45,649 nucleotides of DNA from DASZTV01 sp036267875 (lineage in GTDB: Bacteria; Actinomycetota; Actinomycetes; JAFAQI01). Position 1 is the first letter of the stretch. Each line of letters opens with the position of its first letter. A model generated the notes under the pieces. It searched no databases and was not told the DNA's origin. It saw only the letters and a list, made by a program, of their open reading frames with translations. The stretch spans positions 1 through 45,649 of the forward strand of contig DATAVE010000143.1 of the NCBI GenBank assembly GCA_036267875.1, in the 5' to 3' direction. The position numbers were made by a program, and so were the translations under genes. Positions 22,742-31,811 of this stretch are shown piece after piece.

Positions 22742-24794
22742 GATGTCGCTTCAGGAAGTCGACCTGGAGCAGCAGCAGGTTCTCCGCGACCGTCTCCTGC
22801 GGTGTCATGTGAGTCACGCCCGTCAGTGGCAGCACGTTGTGCGGCCGACCCGCCTGAGTGAGCCGCTGTGACAGCCGCAACGTGTGCGCAGCGACGACGT
22901 TGTCGTCGGCGAGACCGTGGATCAGCAGCAACGGCCGCGACAGACTCTCCGCGTCGCTCAGCAGCGAGTGCGCCTCGTACGCCGCAGGTCGGTCGGCCGG
23001 CGTACCGAGATAGCGCTCGGTATAGAAGGTGTCGTAGAGCGCCCAGTCGGTGACGGGTGCGCCCGCGACACCGACGTGGAAGACATCCGGCCGACGCATC
23101 ACGGCGAGTGCGGCGAGCCAGCCGCCGAAGGACCAGCCGCGAATCCCTACCCGTGTCAGGTCGAGGTCCGGCTCGAGCTCTGCGGCGGCGTGCAGTGCAT
23201 CGATCTGGTCCTCGAGGACCGGGCCCGCGAAGTCCAGGTGGACCTCACGCTCCCATGCCGGACTGCGACCGGCCATTCCCCTGTTGTCGACCACCAGTAC
23301 GGCGAAGCCTTGGTCGGCCAGCCATTGCGGCTCCAGCCAGGCTGACCTGGCGGCCATCACTCGCTGCGAGTGCGGGCCGCCGTACGGATCCATCAACACC
23401 GGCAGCTTCGTGCCCCCGACATGATCGCGCGGCAGCACGAGACCGGCACACAGCTCGCGCGGGCCAAGTCGCAGCATCCGGACCCGCGGCTCGAACGGCG
23501 GGGTGGCCGCCAGCGAAGACAGCAGGACCCGGCTGTCGTCGAAGTGGACTTGCACTCGGTTGCCGAAGTGCTCCATGCCGGTCTCGACCGAGACGACCGT
23601 GCTGCCACCGACGACCACTCGGTGCAGTCCGGCGCCGTCCGCGATCTCGTTGACCCGCTCGCCCTCCCACGAGTAGGCGCTGACCGACGTCGGGTCGCCC
23701 TTCGACGCAGTGAAGACGAGACCACCACGGTGTACGCCCGAGACATCGCGGACGTACATGTCGTCCGGCGTGACGCGCCGATCTCCGACCCACAGTCCGC
23801 GGACACCGTCTGCATCGGCGATCCGAACCAGCTGTCCGTCCCACCACATCGGTACGCCGTCAAAGAGCTCCACCCACGTCGGGTCGACATCGACCGCAAG
23901 CTCGGCCGTCTGACCTGTGGCCACATCGACCGAGAGCGTGCGGATCTCCCGCTGGTCTCGACTCACCACCGCGAGAAGCGGTGCGCCGCCAGTGCTCCAG
24001 TGAACCCGACCCAGGTACGGCGACCGCGTCCGATCCCACTCGACCTCGCGCCGCAAGCCGTCCAGGCCGAAGTGCCACAACGTGACGTCGGCGTCGGCGC
24101 TACCGGCGGCCGGGTAGCGGACTGAGGTCGGCTCACGATCGGGATGGGCGGGATCGGCGATCCACCACTGCGCGACCGGCGCCTCGTCCACCCGCGCGAC
24201 GAGCAGCGACTGGCCGTCGGGTGCCCACCAATAGCCGCGATAGCGGCCCATCTCCTCGGCAGCGACGAACTCCGCTCGGCCCCACGACACCGTCGCCTCA
24301 GCATCGGAGGCGACGACCCGCTCGTCGCTCCCGTCGACCCCGACAAGCTTCAGTGCCGGGCCGTCGACAAACGCGACCCGAGACCCCGTGGGGTCCGGCC
24401 GCGGGTCGAAACAAGCTGTCGCCGAACCGGTCTCGCGGATCTCGGGCGAGTCGACATCGACGACACAGAGCCGGCCCCCCGCGGCATAGGCGACAACGCA
24501 ACCCCTGTCGTCTGCGGCGTACGACACAACGCCCGACGCGCCTTCACGCAGCCGCTCGCGGCGGGCCCGCTCGGCAGCGGTCAGCTCGCCGTCGTCAGTC
24601 GGGTCGACGATGATCCGCTCGACTCCGTCGGCGGCGTCGACGACCCACAGGCCGGTGCGCGCATCGTCGCCTGCCGCGGCACGAAGGAACAGCACCCGGT
24701 CGCCATCGGCGCAGACCGTGAAGGTCCGTGGCTCACCGAGGGTGAATCGCTGGGTCCGCGCCCGCAGCCGCGGGAACGAAACCTCGTCGGTCAT
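22734..24794 (-). CDS. S9-family prolyl oligopeptidase (DPP IV-like)
   Basis: This serine peptidase of about 686 residues has an N-terminal beta-propeller (DPPIV_N, about 1-430) and a C-terminal alpha/beta hydrolase domain. The catalytic Ser is in GIRGWSFGGWLAAL, the Asp in HGLADDNVVAAHT and the His in TGVTHMTPQE, in family order. A glutamate pair (AEEMGRYRGYWWAPDG) in the propeller resembles the EE motif that anchors the substrate N-terminus in DPP IV, which favours dipeptide release. No signal peptide is present. The frame is open to 24827, but the ATG at 24794 lies 13 nt after the stop of the HelD gene and gives the natural start MTDEVSFPRL. The two genes are probably one operon. Confidence 0.88.
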   Translation of the reverse strand: MTDEVSFPRLRARTQRFTLGEPRTFTVCADGDRVLFLRAAAGDDARTGLWVVDAADGVERIIVDPTDDGELTAAERARRERLREGASGVVSYAADDRGCVVAYAAGGRLCVVDVDSPEIRETGSATACFDPRPDPTGSRVAFVDGPALKLVGVDGSDERVVASDAEATVSWGRAEFVAAEEMGRYRGYWWAPDGQSLLVARVDEAPVAQWWIADPAHPDREPTSVRYPAAGSADADVTLWHFGLDGLRREVEWDRTRSPYLGRVHWSTGGAPLLAVVSRDQREIRTLSVDVATGQTAELAVDVDPTWVELFDGVPMWWDGQLVRIADADGVRGLWVGDRRVTPDDMYVRDVSGVHRGGLVFTASKGDPTSVSAYSWEGERVNEIADGAGLHRVVVGGSTVVSVETGMEHFGNRVQVHFDDSRVLLSSLAATPPFEPRVRMLRLGPRELCAGLVLPRDHVGGTKLPVLMDPYGGPHSQRVMAARSAWLEPQWLADQGFAVLVVDNRGMAGRSPAWEREVHLDFAGPVLEDQIDALHAAAELEPDLDLTRVGIRGWSFGGWLAALAVMRRPDVFHVGVAGAPVTDWALYDTFYTERYLGTPADRPAAYEAHSLLSDAESLSRPLLLIHGLADDNVVAAHTLRLSQRLTQAGRPHNVLPLTGVTHMTPQETVAENLLLLQVDFLKRHLT

Positions 24795-24807
24795 CAGATC
24801 TGCGCCG

Positions 24808-27087
24808 TCAGAGCTGGGCGCCGACAAGCGATCCCGCGCCGGTGTCCGAGTCGGTCAGCAGCCGCGAGAGCACGGCAGGCAGCGGGCCGGCGTAGACGAC
24901 GTCGAGCCGCTGGGTTGCACGGGTCAGCGCGACATAGAGATCGCGCATGCCTCGCTCGCCGGACACGAGCCAGTCGCCGGGTTCGACGAGCACGACCGCG
25001 TCGAACTCGAGGCCCTTCGCATCCGCGATCTCGAGGACCGCAATCGCAGAGTCCAAGCCGGTCGATCCGGTGCCGACCTCTCCGACGAAGCGCTCGTCGA
25101 GCGCCGCCCGTACGTCGGCAAAATCCTCACTGGTGGTGAGTACGGCGAGACGGCCGTCGCCCACGGTCGCCCTGGCATCGCTCACGACGTCGACGACCGT
25201 GCGACCAAGGCCCACGCCCGAATCGACGCTGCCCGCATCAACTCGGTGCGCCCGAGGCGGGTAGCCCGCGTCTCGCACCGACGACGGGAGCACCGCGGCC
25301 GGATCCACCGCAGCGAGCACGTCAGCCGCGACGGCCATGATCTCGCTGGGCGTCCGGTAGTTGACCGAGAGCTCGCGCAGGTCCCATCGCTCGGGAGCCA
25401 CGGCGTCCAGCGTGTCGGCCCAACGCCGGGTCCCCCACGGCGCAGCGAGCTGATCGACATCGCCGACGACGGTCATCGAGCGCATCGGGCAGCGGCGGAC
25501 CAACATCCGCCATGCCATCGGCGAGAGCTCCTGAGCTTCGTCGACGATGACGTGCCCGAACTCCCAGTCCGGGTCGCCCGACGCCCGCTCGACCAGACTC
25601 CGACTACCACCGCCCTGTGGACCGAAGCGCTCCGCGAGCGCGTCCGCGTCGACCTGGCCACGGAGCCCGCTCGCCGCGATAACCTCTTGGGCGTAGGCCC
25701 GTTCGAGGCGCAGCTTGCGGCGCTCGGCAGCCGCACGCAGCACCTCTTCGGGATCGCCGAGCAGCGACCAGGCCTCGTCGAGCAGCGGCACATCCGCGGC
25801 CGTCCAGGGAGCATCCGCCGACCGCACGAGCAGCTCCTGGTCTCGGCGGCTCAGAATGTCGCGGCCGGCCTCCGCCAGACCTGATGGCGTCAGCAGGTCG
25901 GCGATCAGATCAGTCATCGACAGCCGCGGCCAGCAGGCATCGATCAGTGCCCGGAACGCGTCGGAGCCCATTACCGAGCGCACGACCCAGCGCTCCGTCG
26001 CAAGCTTGGGGTCGACAGCGGCAAGCTCGCCCATCACCGCGCGAAGCACGCTCTTCGCGAAGGCGTAGCGCGCCCGGTTGTGCTTGCGCCGGCTGCGCCG
26101 AGCCCGAGCGCGGGCCGCCGCGATCGCCGATGGATCGATCACCAGGTCGTAGTCCTCGACCTCGATCGTCACGGGCGCGTCCGGCACGCGCTGCCGGGCG
26201 GCAACCGCCGCCGCAACGACCTGTGCCATTCGCAGGTCCGACTTGATCCGGGCGACGTCGTCCGACTCCTTGCCGACCGCGTCGATGCCAGGGATCAGCC
26301 CTGCGAGAGTCGACAACAGCACACCGGTCTCACCGAGCGAGGGCAGCACCTGCTCGATGTATCGCAGGAACGTCGGACCGGGGCCGACGACGAGTACGCC
26401 AGAACGCGCCAGCCGCTCGCGGTTGCTGTAGAGCAGGTACGCCGCGCGATGCAGCGCCACCGCCGTCTTTCCGGTGCCGGGTCCGCCCTGCACCACCAGC
26501 ACACCAGTCGGGTCAGCACGAATCACGCGGTCCTGCTCGGACTGAATCGTCGCAACGATGTCGCGCATTCTCCCCGTTCGGCTCTCGGTCAGGGCAGCGA
26601 GCAGAGCGCCACCGCCGCCCAGCGTCTCCCGGTCTGCGTCGGTCAGTTCCGAGACGTCGAAGACGTCGTCCTCGACGTCGAGCACGGCTCGGCCACGAGT
26701 GCGCAGGTGACGCCGGCGTACGACACCGAGCGCATCCGCCGGAGTCGCCCGATAGAAAGGCTCCGCGGCGGGCGCGCGCCAGTCGACCAGCATCGTGTCG
26801 TGGCGCTCATCAGTGAGCCCGATTCGCCCGACGTGCAACCGCTCGCCGCCGGTCATGTCGAGGCGTCCGAAGCACAGCCCGGGCTCCACCGCCTCGAGCT
26901 GCGCGAGCCGATCCTCGTACAGCGCGGCAAAGGCATCACGCTCGCTGCGAGCCTGCGGAGTGCCAGACGCACCCCGCCTGCGGACCTCTGTCAGCCGGCC
27001 GCGTGCTTGCTCCCGAAGCTCGTCCAACCGGCCGTAGAGCTCGTCGACGTGAGCCTGCTCACGTGCGGTCTCCGTGCTTCGGGACAT
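24808..27087 (-). CDS. HelD-family RNA polymerase-recycling UvrD-like ATPase
   Basis: This protein of about 759 residues is related to SF1 helicases. An N-terminal coiled coil (YGRLDELREQARGRLTEVRR) is followed by the HelD-specific segment CFGRLDMTGGERLHVGRIGL and VDWRAPAAEPFYRAT. The ATPase core has Walker A GGPGTGKTA (about 201-209), Walker B VIVDEAQELSP, VVGDVDQLAAPWG, SVNYRTPSEI and YVALTRATQRLDV. HelD proteins pull stalled RNA polymerase off DNA and in some actinomycetes reduce rifampicin sensitivity. Both points come from the family, not this gene. The ATG at 27087 (MSRSTE) is preferred over 27135. CAGACT lies 6 nt upstream. It is followed by the S9 peptidase gene. Confidence 0.88.
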   Translation of the reverse strand: MSRSTETAREQAHVDELYGRLDELREQARGRLTEVRRRGASGTPQARSERDAFAALYEDRLAQLEAVEPGLCFGRLDMTGGERLHVGRIGLTDERHDTMLVDWRAPAAEPFYRATPADALGVVRRRHLRTRGRAVLDVEDDVFDVSELTDADRETLGGGGALLAALTESRTGRMRDIVATIQSEQDRVIRADPTGVLVVQGGPGTGKTAVALHRAAYLLYSNRERLARSGVLVVGPGPTFLRYIEQVLPSLGETGVLLSTLAGLIPGIDAVGKESDDVARIKSDLRMAQVVAAAVAARQRVPDAPVTIEVEDYDLVIDPSAIAAARARARRSRRKHNRARYAFAKSVLRAVMGELAAVDPKLATERWVVRSVMGSDAFRALIDACWPRLSMTDLIADLLTPSGLAEAGRDILSRRDQELLVRSADAPWTAADVPLLDEAWSLLGDPEEVLRAAAERRKLRLERAYAQEVIAASGLRGQVDADALAERFGPQGGGSRSLVERASGDPDWEFGHVIVDEAQELSPMAWRMLVRRCPMRSMTVVGDVDQLAAPWGTRRWADTLDAVAPERWDLRELSVNYRTPSEIMAVAADVLAAVDPAAVLPSSVRDAGYPPRAHRVDAGSVDSGVGLGRTVVDVVSDARATVGDGRLAVLTTSEDFADVRAALDERFVGEVGTGSTGLDSAIAVLEIADAKGLEFDAVVLVEPGDWLVSGERGMRDLYVALTRATQRLDVVYAGPLPAVLSRLLTDSDTGAGSLVGAQL

Positions 27088-27128
27088 CGATCCAGTCTGC
27101 ACCCACGAAACGACGCGCCAGAGATGGG

Positions 27129-27186
27129 TTTGCATAGTCCTGGTTACCCGGGGGTAACATCCTCTTAGTTACTGGTGGGTAGCCAA
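27129..27186 (+). promoter_or_regulatory. Promoter and two-site operator of the acyl-CoA dehydrogenase gene
   Basis: A likely -35 TTGCAT (27129-27134) and -10 TAACAT (27154-27159) are 19 nt apart. The perfect inverted repeat GTTACCC-GG-GGGTAAC (27142-27157) covers the spacer and half of the -10. A weaker relative lies at 27163-27186, with core GTTACTGGTGGGTAGC. A TetR-type fatty-acid repressor is a reasonable candidate because such regulators commonly bind TTAC...GTAA sites near acyl-CoA dehydrogenase genes, but no regulator is encoded nearby. Confidence 0.6.
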
Positions 27187-27203
27187 GTGAAAGGCACTCA
27201 ACA

Positions 27204-29039
27204 ATGAGTCACTACAAGTCGAACCTGCGCGACGCCGAGTTCACCCTCTTCGAGGTGCTCGGGCGCGGCGAGATTCTCGGCAAGGGCGCCTACGCCGACG
27301 TCGACACCGACACGGCCAAGAGCGTGCTGGACGAAGTACGCCGGCTCGCCGAGGGCCCGCTCGCCGAGTCGTTCGTCGATGCGGACCGCAATCCGCCGGT
27401 CTATGACCCGGACACCTATTCCGTGACGCTGCCGGAGTCGTTCAAGAAGTCCTACCGGGCGCTGGTCGACGCCGGCTGGGACAAGCTGCCGCTCCCGCAG
27501 AAGCTCGGCGGCCCAGGCCTGCCACCGTCGATCCTGTGGGCCTGCAGCGAGATGATCATCGGCGCCAACCCGGCGATCCACATGTACGCCTCAGGCCCGG
27601 CGTTCGCTCAGATCCTGCATGACCTGGGCACCGCCAACCAGCGCAAGTTCGCGCAGATGATGATCGACCGCAACTGGGGCGCGACGATGGTGCTCACCGA
27701 GCCGGACGCGGGCTCGGACGTGGGCGTCGGGCGCACCAAAGCCACCAAGCAGTCTGACGGCTCATGGCACATCGAGGGCGTCAAGCGCTTCATCACCAGC
27801 GCCGAGTGGGACATCCCGGAAAACATCGTCCATCTCGTGCTCGCCCGCCCCGAAGGGGCCGGTCCGGGCACCAAGGGTCTGTCGCTGTTCGTCGTACCCA
27901 AGTTCCACGTGAACCTGCAGACCGGTGAGCTCGGCGAGCGCAACGGTGCCTTCGTCACCAACGTCGAGAAGAAGATGGGCCTGAAGGTCTCCACGACCTG
28001 CGAGGTGACGTTCGGCGAGAACGGCATCCCAGCAGTCGGCTGGCTGGTCGGGAACGTCCACGACGGCATCGCGCAGATGTTCAAGGTCATCGAGATGGCG
28101 CGAATGATGGTCGGCACCAAGGCCATCGCGACCCTGTCGACCGGCTACCTCAACGCGCTGGACTTCGCGAAGACCCGCGTGCAGGGCGCCGACATGACAC
28201 AGATGCTCGACAAGGCCGCGCCGCGCGTCACGATCTCGCACCACCCGGACGTACGTCGCTCGCTGATGCTGCAGAAGGCGTACTCCGAGGGCATGCGAGC
28301 GCTCGTGCTCTTCACCGCGAGCCAGCAGGACACAGTCCAGGACGCGGAGTCACGCGGCGAGCAGGCACTCGAGGCCACTCGCCTCAACGACCTGCTGCTC
28401 CCGCTGGTCAAGGGCTGTGGCTCGGAGCGCTCCTACGAGCTGCTCGGCTCACAGTCGCTGCAGACCTTCGGCGGCTCGGGCTTCCTGGCGGACTACCCGA
28501 TCGAGCAGTACATCCGCGACGCCAAGATCGACACTCTCTACGAGGGCACGACGGCGATCCAGGGCATGGATCTGTTCTTCCGCAAGATCGTCCGCGACCA
28601 GGGCGCGGCGCTGACCGGTCTGATCAGCCAGATCCAGAGCTTCATCGACTCCGAGGCCGGCAACGGGCGGCTGAAGAACGAGCGCGAGCTGCTCGCGAAC
28701 GCCCTTGGCGACGTACAAGGCATGGTCGAGACGATGGTCGGATACCTGACCGCCTCCGCCGAGGACATCCAGAGCATGTACAAGGTGGGCCTGAACACCT
28801 CTCGCCTGCTGCTCGCGATCGGCGATGTCGTCATCGGCTGGCTGCTGCTCCGTCAGGCCGAGGTGGCGCTCAACGCGCTTACCGCTGGCGCAGACGCGCG
28901 CGACAAGGACTTCTACGAGGGCAAGGTCATCGCGGCGAAGTTCTTCGCGCAGACCCGGCTGCCGCTACTGGCCGCCGAGCGCGTCGTCGTCGAGGGTACG
29001 AACCTCGAGATCATGGAGCTACCCGAGTCGGCGTTCTAA
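27204..29039 (+). CDS. fadE5: FadE5-like acyl-CoA dehydrogenase
   Basis: This 611-residue protein, longer than ordinary 380-residue acyl-CoA dehydrogenases, carries the extra C-terminal helical domain of the FadE5 class. Its N-terminus MSHYKSNLRD and the segments RWxxTMVLTEPDAGSDVG-like (GATMVLTEPDAGSDVGVGR), FITSAEWDIPENI, KGLSLFVVPK and RVTISHHPDVRRSL match mycobacterial FadE5 closely from memory. The catalytic Glu is in DTLYEGTTAIQ. It oxidises acyl-CoA to trans-2-enoyl-CoA using FAD in beta-oxidation, and FadE5 accepts a wide range of chain lengths. An AAAGG ribosome site precedes the ATG. The upstream inverted repeats suggest repression when fatty acids are absent. It stands alone, without fadA or fadB next to it. 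Confidence 0.92.
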   Translation: MSHYKSNLRDAEFTLFEVLGRGEILGKGAYADVDTDTAKSVLDEVRRLAEGPLAESFVDADRNPPVYDPDTYSVTLPESFKKSYRALVDAGWDKLPLPQKLGGPGLPPSILWACSEMIIGANPAIHMYASGPAFAQILHDLGTANQRKFAQMMIDRNWGATMVLTEPDAGSDVGVGRTKATKQSDGSWHIEGVKRFITSAEWDIPENIVHLVLARPEGAGPGTKGLSLFVVPKFHVNLQTGELGERNGAFVTNVEKKMGLKVSTTCEVTFGENGIPAVGWLVGNVHDGIAQMFKVIEMARMMVGTKAIATLSTGYLNALDFAKTRVQGADMTQMLDKAAPRVTISHHPDVRRSLMLQKAYSEGMRALVLFTASQQDTVQDAESRGEQALEATRLNDLLLPLVKGCGSERSYELLGSQSLQTFGGSGFLADYPIEQYIRDAKIDTLYEGTTAIQGMDLFFRKIVRDQGAALTGLISQIQSFIDSEAGNGRLKNERELLANALGDVQGMVETMVGYLTASAEDIQSMYKVGLNTSRLLLAIGDVVIGWLLLRQAEVALNALTAGADARDKDFYEGKVIAAKFFAQTRLPLLAAERVVVEGTNLEIMELPESAF

Positions 29040-29139
29040 CGCGCTTCACAGTCTTGGGGACCAGGCTCGATTCGAAACTGATCGCGAAGACAAGCCCGGC
29101 GACCACCGCCACTGCCGCAACGAGCAGGAACCAGATCAT
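29011..29139 (-). CDS. Possible 42-residue single-span membrane protein
   Basis: The minus-strand frame starts with ATG at 29139 and reads MIWFLLVAAVAVVAGLVFAI, a clean membrane segment. A short positively charged tail (VPKTVKRVRTP) follows. The stop lies within the 3' end of the acyl-CoA dehydrogenase gene, overlapping it by 29 nt antisense. The topology is that of real small membrane proteins, but no good ribosome site is visible and GC-rich antisense frames often look hydrophobic. Confidence is low. Confidence 0.3.
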   Translation of the reverse strand: MIWFLLVAAVAVVAGLVFAISFESSLVPKTVKRVRTPTRVAP

Positions 29140-29309
29140 GGGCTCATCGTGCGCTCAGCCACTGACAATGCCCATGGCCAACTCGGGTGGTTTTGGATAG
29201 TCACCGGAGGATTCCGGCGAGATCGTGACAAAACCACTGCGCCGGACGGACGAGCGCAACTAGCCCGGATGACGTCAAGAAGTTACGCGGGTCGCGCCGA
29301 TCCTTAGGT
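29140..29309. other. Intergenic gap with no supported feature
   Basis: Beyond the possible small membrane ORF, this gap before the next gene shows no clear gene, terminator stem or strong inverted repeat. A promoter for the membrane protein at 29310 must lie here, but I cannot point to a convincing -10 box. Confidence 0.35.
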
Positions 29310-30158
29310 GTGGCTGAGAATCTGCGTCCGCGGCCGCTTTACCTGCTTGCGGCGATCCTCAGTTGCTGGGCCACCGAGCAGTTCTGGCTATGCCACCACG
29401 CGGTGCAACGACTCAACCTCACGGCACGTTTCACCGCCGCCACATATGAGGGCACCCACCCAGGCGTATTCGTCCACATCGACCCGATTCCGAGCACAGT
29501 GTGGATGCGCGCCGGACTCGAGAGCGTCGCAGCCGTTCTCCTGCCGACCATCGTTGCTGTCTTTCTCGTTGCGGGCGGGCGCCGGTGGCTCGCCGCCGCT
29601 GTCGCCGGGTATCCCGCGGCCAACGTTCTAGGCAACTTTCACGACGGAGCGTTGCTCGGTCTCGGATGGGACCAGCCGACCGCGGTCCGACTCTGGTTCA
29701 CCTACGGCGTCTTCGTCGACACCGCGCTGCTACTGCTCGTCGTCGCGCTGCTCGTCAATGCAATGCCTGAACGGCGGATGGCCGTGCCGACCCGCTGGAA
29801 CTTCCTTCGCGTCGCGCCCTGCCTGGTCGTCATGGCGGGATGGTGGGTCACCCGCCACCCATCACCGACAGCGCACGACTGGGTGTGGCTTGGCGATGCC
29901 ATCACCTTCATGGTGGTCGCGGCCCTGCTCACCGACTCGGCCCTGCCGCGGGCGGCCCGGGCGATCTCGATCGGCTTGATCCTGCCACTGAGCACCGGCA
30001 CGATCCTCAACGACCTGATCGCACCACACCAAATCGGCTTCCCCGCGACGTACTTCGCGCACCATGCCCTAATCGCGATCGGGACTGCGCTGTACGTCGG
30101 CGGTGCCCCGCGAGCTTTCGACTGGCTGGTCGGCGCTCACCACGCAACAGCTTCCTGA
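29310..30158 (+). CDS. Polytopic membrane protein of unknown function
   Basis: This 282-residue protein has about seven hydrophobic segments: near 10-26, 70-90, 93-112, 133-152, 168-182, 194-210 and 222-240, with a further short one near the end. I recognise no transporter or enzyme motif. A conserved-looking loop, GNFHDGALLGLGWDQPTAVRL, lies between membrane segments. Scattered His residues (CHHAVQ, YFAHHALI) could bind metal or haem, but that is speculation. The start is GTG at 29310, where no ribosome site is visible. It is followed after 78 nt by the L,D-transpeptidase gene. Function unknown. Confidence 0.72.
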   Translation: MAENLRPRPLYLLAAILSCWATEQFWLCHHAVQRLNLTARFTAATYEGTHPGVFVHIDPIPSTVWMRAGLESVAAVLLPTIVAVFLVAGGRRWLAAAVAGYPAANVLGNFHDGALLGLGWDQPTAVRLWFTYGVFVDTALLLLVVALLVNAMPERRMAVPTRWNFLRVAPCLVVMAGWWVTRHPSPTAHDWVWLGDAITFMVVAALLTDSALPRAARAISIGLILPLSTGTILNDLIAPHQIGFPATYFAHHALIAIGTALYVGGAPRAFDWLVGAHHATAS

Positions 30159-30236
30159 CGTCTCCCGCCTCAGGCGAAGCACAGGCTCCGCCGAATATGG
30201 TGAGCAGTCAGTAGCTTTCAGCTCATCTGGAGCGTC

Positions 30237-31802
30237 ATGACCGGCAAGCTTCGCGGCACGACCATCGCGATCTTCGCGATGCTGCTGTCGACGGCTGCCA
30301 TCGGGACCGCATCGGCGACCGGCACCGACTTCACGCTGTCGCCGACCTCCGGTCCGGTGGGAACGAGCGTGACCATCAACGCCGCAGGGACGACGGCTTT
30401 CCCAAGCCCGACTGACGCGAACGCGGTCGCACCAACCGTTGACTTCAACGCGGTCGCGGCGACCGCGGTGACGATGGTGAGCTCGACCGAGCTGACTGCC
30501 GTCGTGCCTCCGACCGCCGTCACCGGCCCGGTCACCGTCACCGTCGGCACGACGACGTACTCGGGCCCAACCTTCACCATCCCCGTTGTCACCACACCCG
30601 AGACCCCTACCTGGACCGTGACGCTGTCGCGACCCTCGGTCATATACGGCGCGAGCACCAAGGTGACCGGAGTCCTGACCGGCACATCAGGACCCGTCGC
30701 CGGGGCGACGGCACGGCTTCAGCAGTCGGCCGGATCGGGCGGTTGGCGGCCGGTTCCGGTAACGACCTCGGCCACGACGAACCGCGCCGGCACGGTGCAC
30801 TGGACCGTGACGCCCGGCCAGAACGAGCAGTACCGCATCAGCGCGAGCGCAATCGGTAACTATCTCGCCGCGCTGAGTGATCCCGCCACCGTGCAGGTGC
30901 AGCCGAAGCTGGTCCTTCATCCGCTCGCCGTGGCATCGACGGGCGTGACCTCGCATCTCACTGGCATCGTGCGACCGGCGATCGCCGGCACGGTCGAGCT
31001 ACAGCAGTTGGGCGGTTCCACCTGGCGGACGGTCGCCCACGCGAACGCCCGCAACGGAAGCTTCTCGTTCCCGATCAACCCGACAAGGATCGGCGTTGCC
31101 AGCTACCGCCTCGTCGAGGACGCCAACGCCCTGCACCTCGCCGGCATCAGCTCCACAGTGCAGATCGACATCACCCGAGGCGAGCTTCGCTACGGCTCGA
31201 CCGGTCCGGAGGTCCACGCGCTGCAGCGCCAGCTGCGCCGTCTCCACTACGACGTCGGACCCCCGTCGAGCATCTACGGATGGGACATGGTCCACGCCGT
31301 TACGGCATTCGAGAAGGTGCAGGGGATCGACCGCGACGGCGTCGCCGGAAACCAGACGTGGAAGCGGCTGAGCAACCCCAAGGTGCCGCACCTCGAGCAT
31401 CCGTACCCGAGCGCGCCAGTCGCGGTCGAGGTCAACCTCACCAAACAGGTCCTGATGATCGCCAAGTACGGCAAGATCTGGCGGATCCTCGACACCTCGA
31501 CGGCGGGCGGCTACACCTACACCGACTCCGCCGGTCTCCAGGCCACGGCGATCACGCCCACCGGGCACTTCACGATCCAGTACAAGATCGACCACCTGGT
31601 GACCGACAAGCTCGGCACCCTGTGGCGACCGTCGTACTTCAACTACTCAGGCGACGCGATCCACGGCGAGGGCGACACCAACAGTGGGTCCAATGTCCCG
31701 CCGTACGCCGCGAGCCACGGCTGTGTCCGGATCACCGATCTCGCGGTCGACCGCTACTACAACACGCTCGCCGTCGGCACCCCGGTCTGGATTTACTACT
31801 AG
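30237..31802 (+). CDS. Secreted L,D-transpeptidase with IPT/TIG and peptidoglycan-binding domains
   Basis: This 521-residue cell-wall enzyme has a signal peptide (8-28, ending TASA). It then has a TIG/IPT immunoglobulin-like domain (about 30-121; LSPTSGPVGTSVTINA), two further Ig-like modules (about 125-312), a PG_binding_1 domain (about 318-380; GSTGPEVHALQRQLRRLHYD and GVAGNQTWKRL) and a C-terminal YkuD catalytic domain. The catalytic motif is SHGCVRIT with H494 and C496. It would make 3-3 cross-links in peptidoglycan or attach proteins to it. An IPT module in front is unusual compared with mycobacterial Ldt proteins, which carry two Ig-like domains. A GGAG ribosome site precedes the ATG at 30237. 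Confidence 0.92.
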   Translation: MTGKLRGTTIAIFAMLLSTAAIGTASATGTDFTLSPTSGPVGTSVTINAAGTTAFPSPTDANAVAPTVDFNAVAATAVTMVSSTELTAVVPPTAVTGPVTVTVGTTTYSGPTFTIPVVTTPETPTWTVTLSRPSVIYGASTKVTGVLTGTSGPVAGATARLQQSAGSGGWRPVPVTTSATTNRAGTVHWTVTPGQNEQYRISASAIGNYLAALSDPATVQVQPKLVLHPLAVASTGVTSHLTGIVRPAIAGTVELQQLGGSTWRTVAHANARNGSFSFPINPTRIGVASYRLVEDANALHLAGISSTVQIDITRGELRYGSTGPEVHALQRQLRRLHYDVGPPSSIYGWDMVHAVTAFEKVQGIDRDGVAGNQTWKRLSNPKVPHLEHPYPSAPVAVEVNLTKQVLMIAKYGKIWRILDTSTAGGYTYTDSAGLQATAITPTGHFTIQYKIDHLVTDKLGTLWRPSYFNYSGDAIHGEGDTNSGSNVPPYAASHGCVRITDLAVDRYYNTLAVGTPVWIYY

Positions 31803-31811
31803 CCATCGCCG

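Noticed and set aside
24808..27087. Calling this UvrD/Rep DNA helicase or HelR
   Set aside because: The N-terminal segments match HelD. HelR is a related but distinct group, and no feature points to it.
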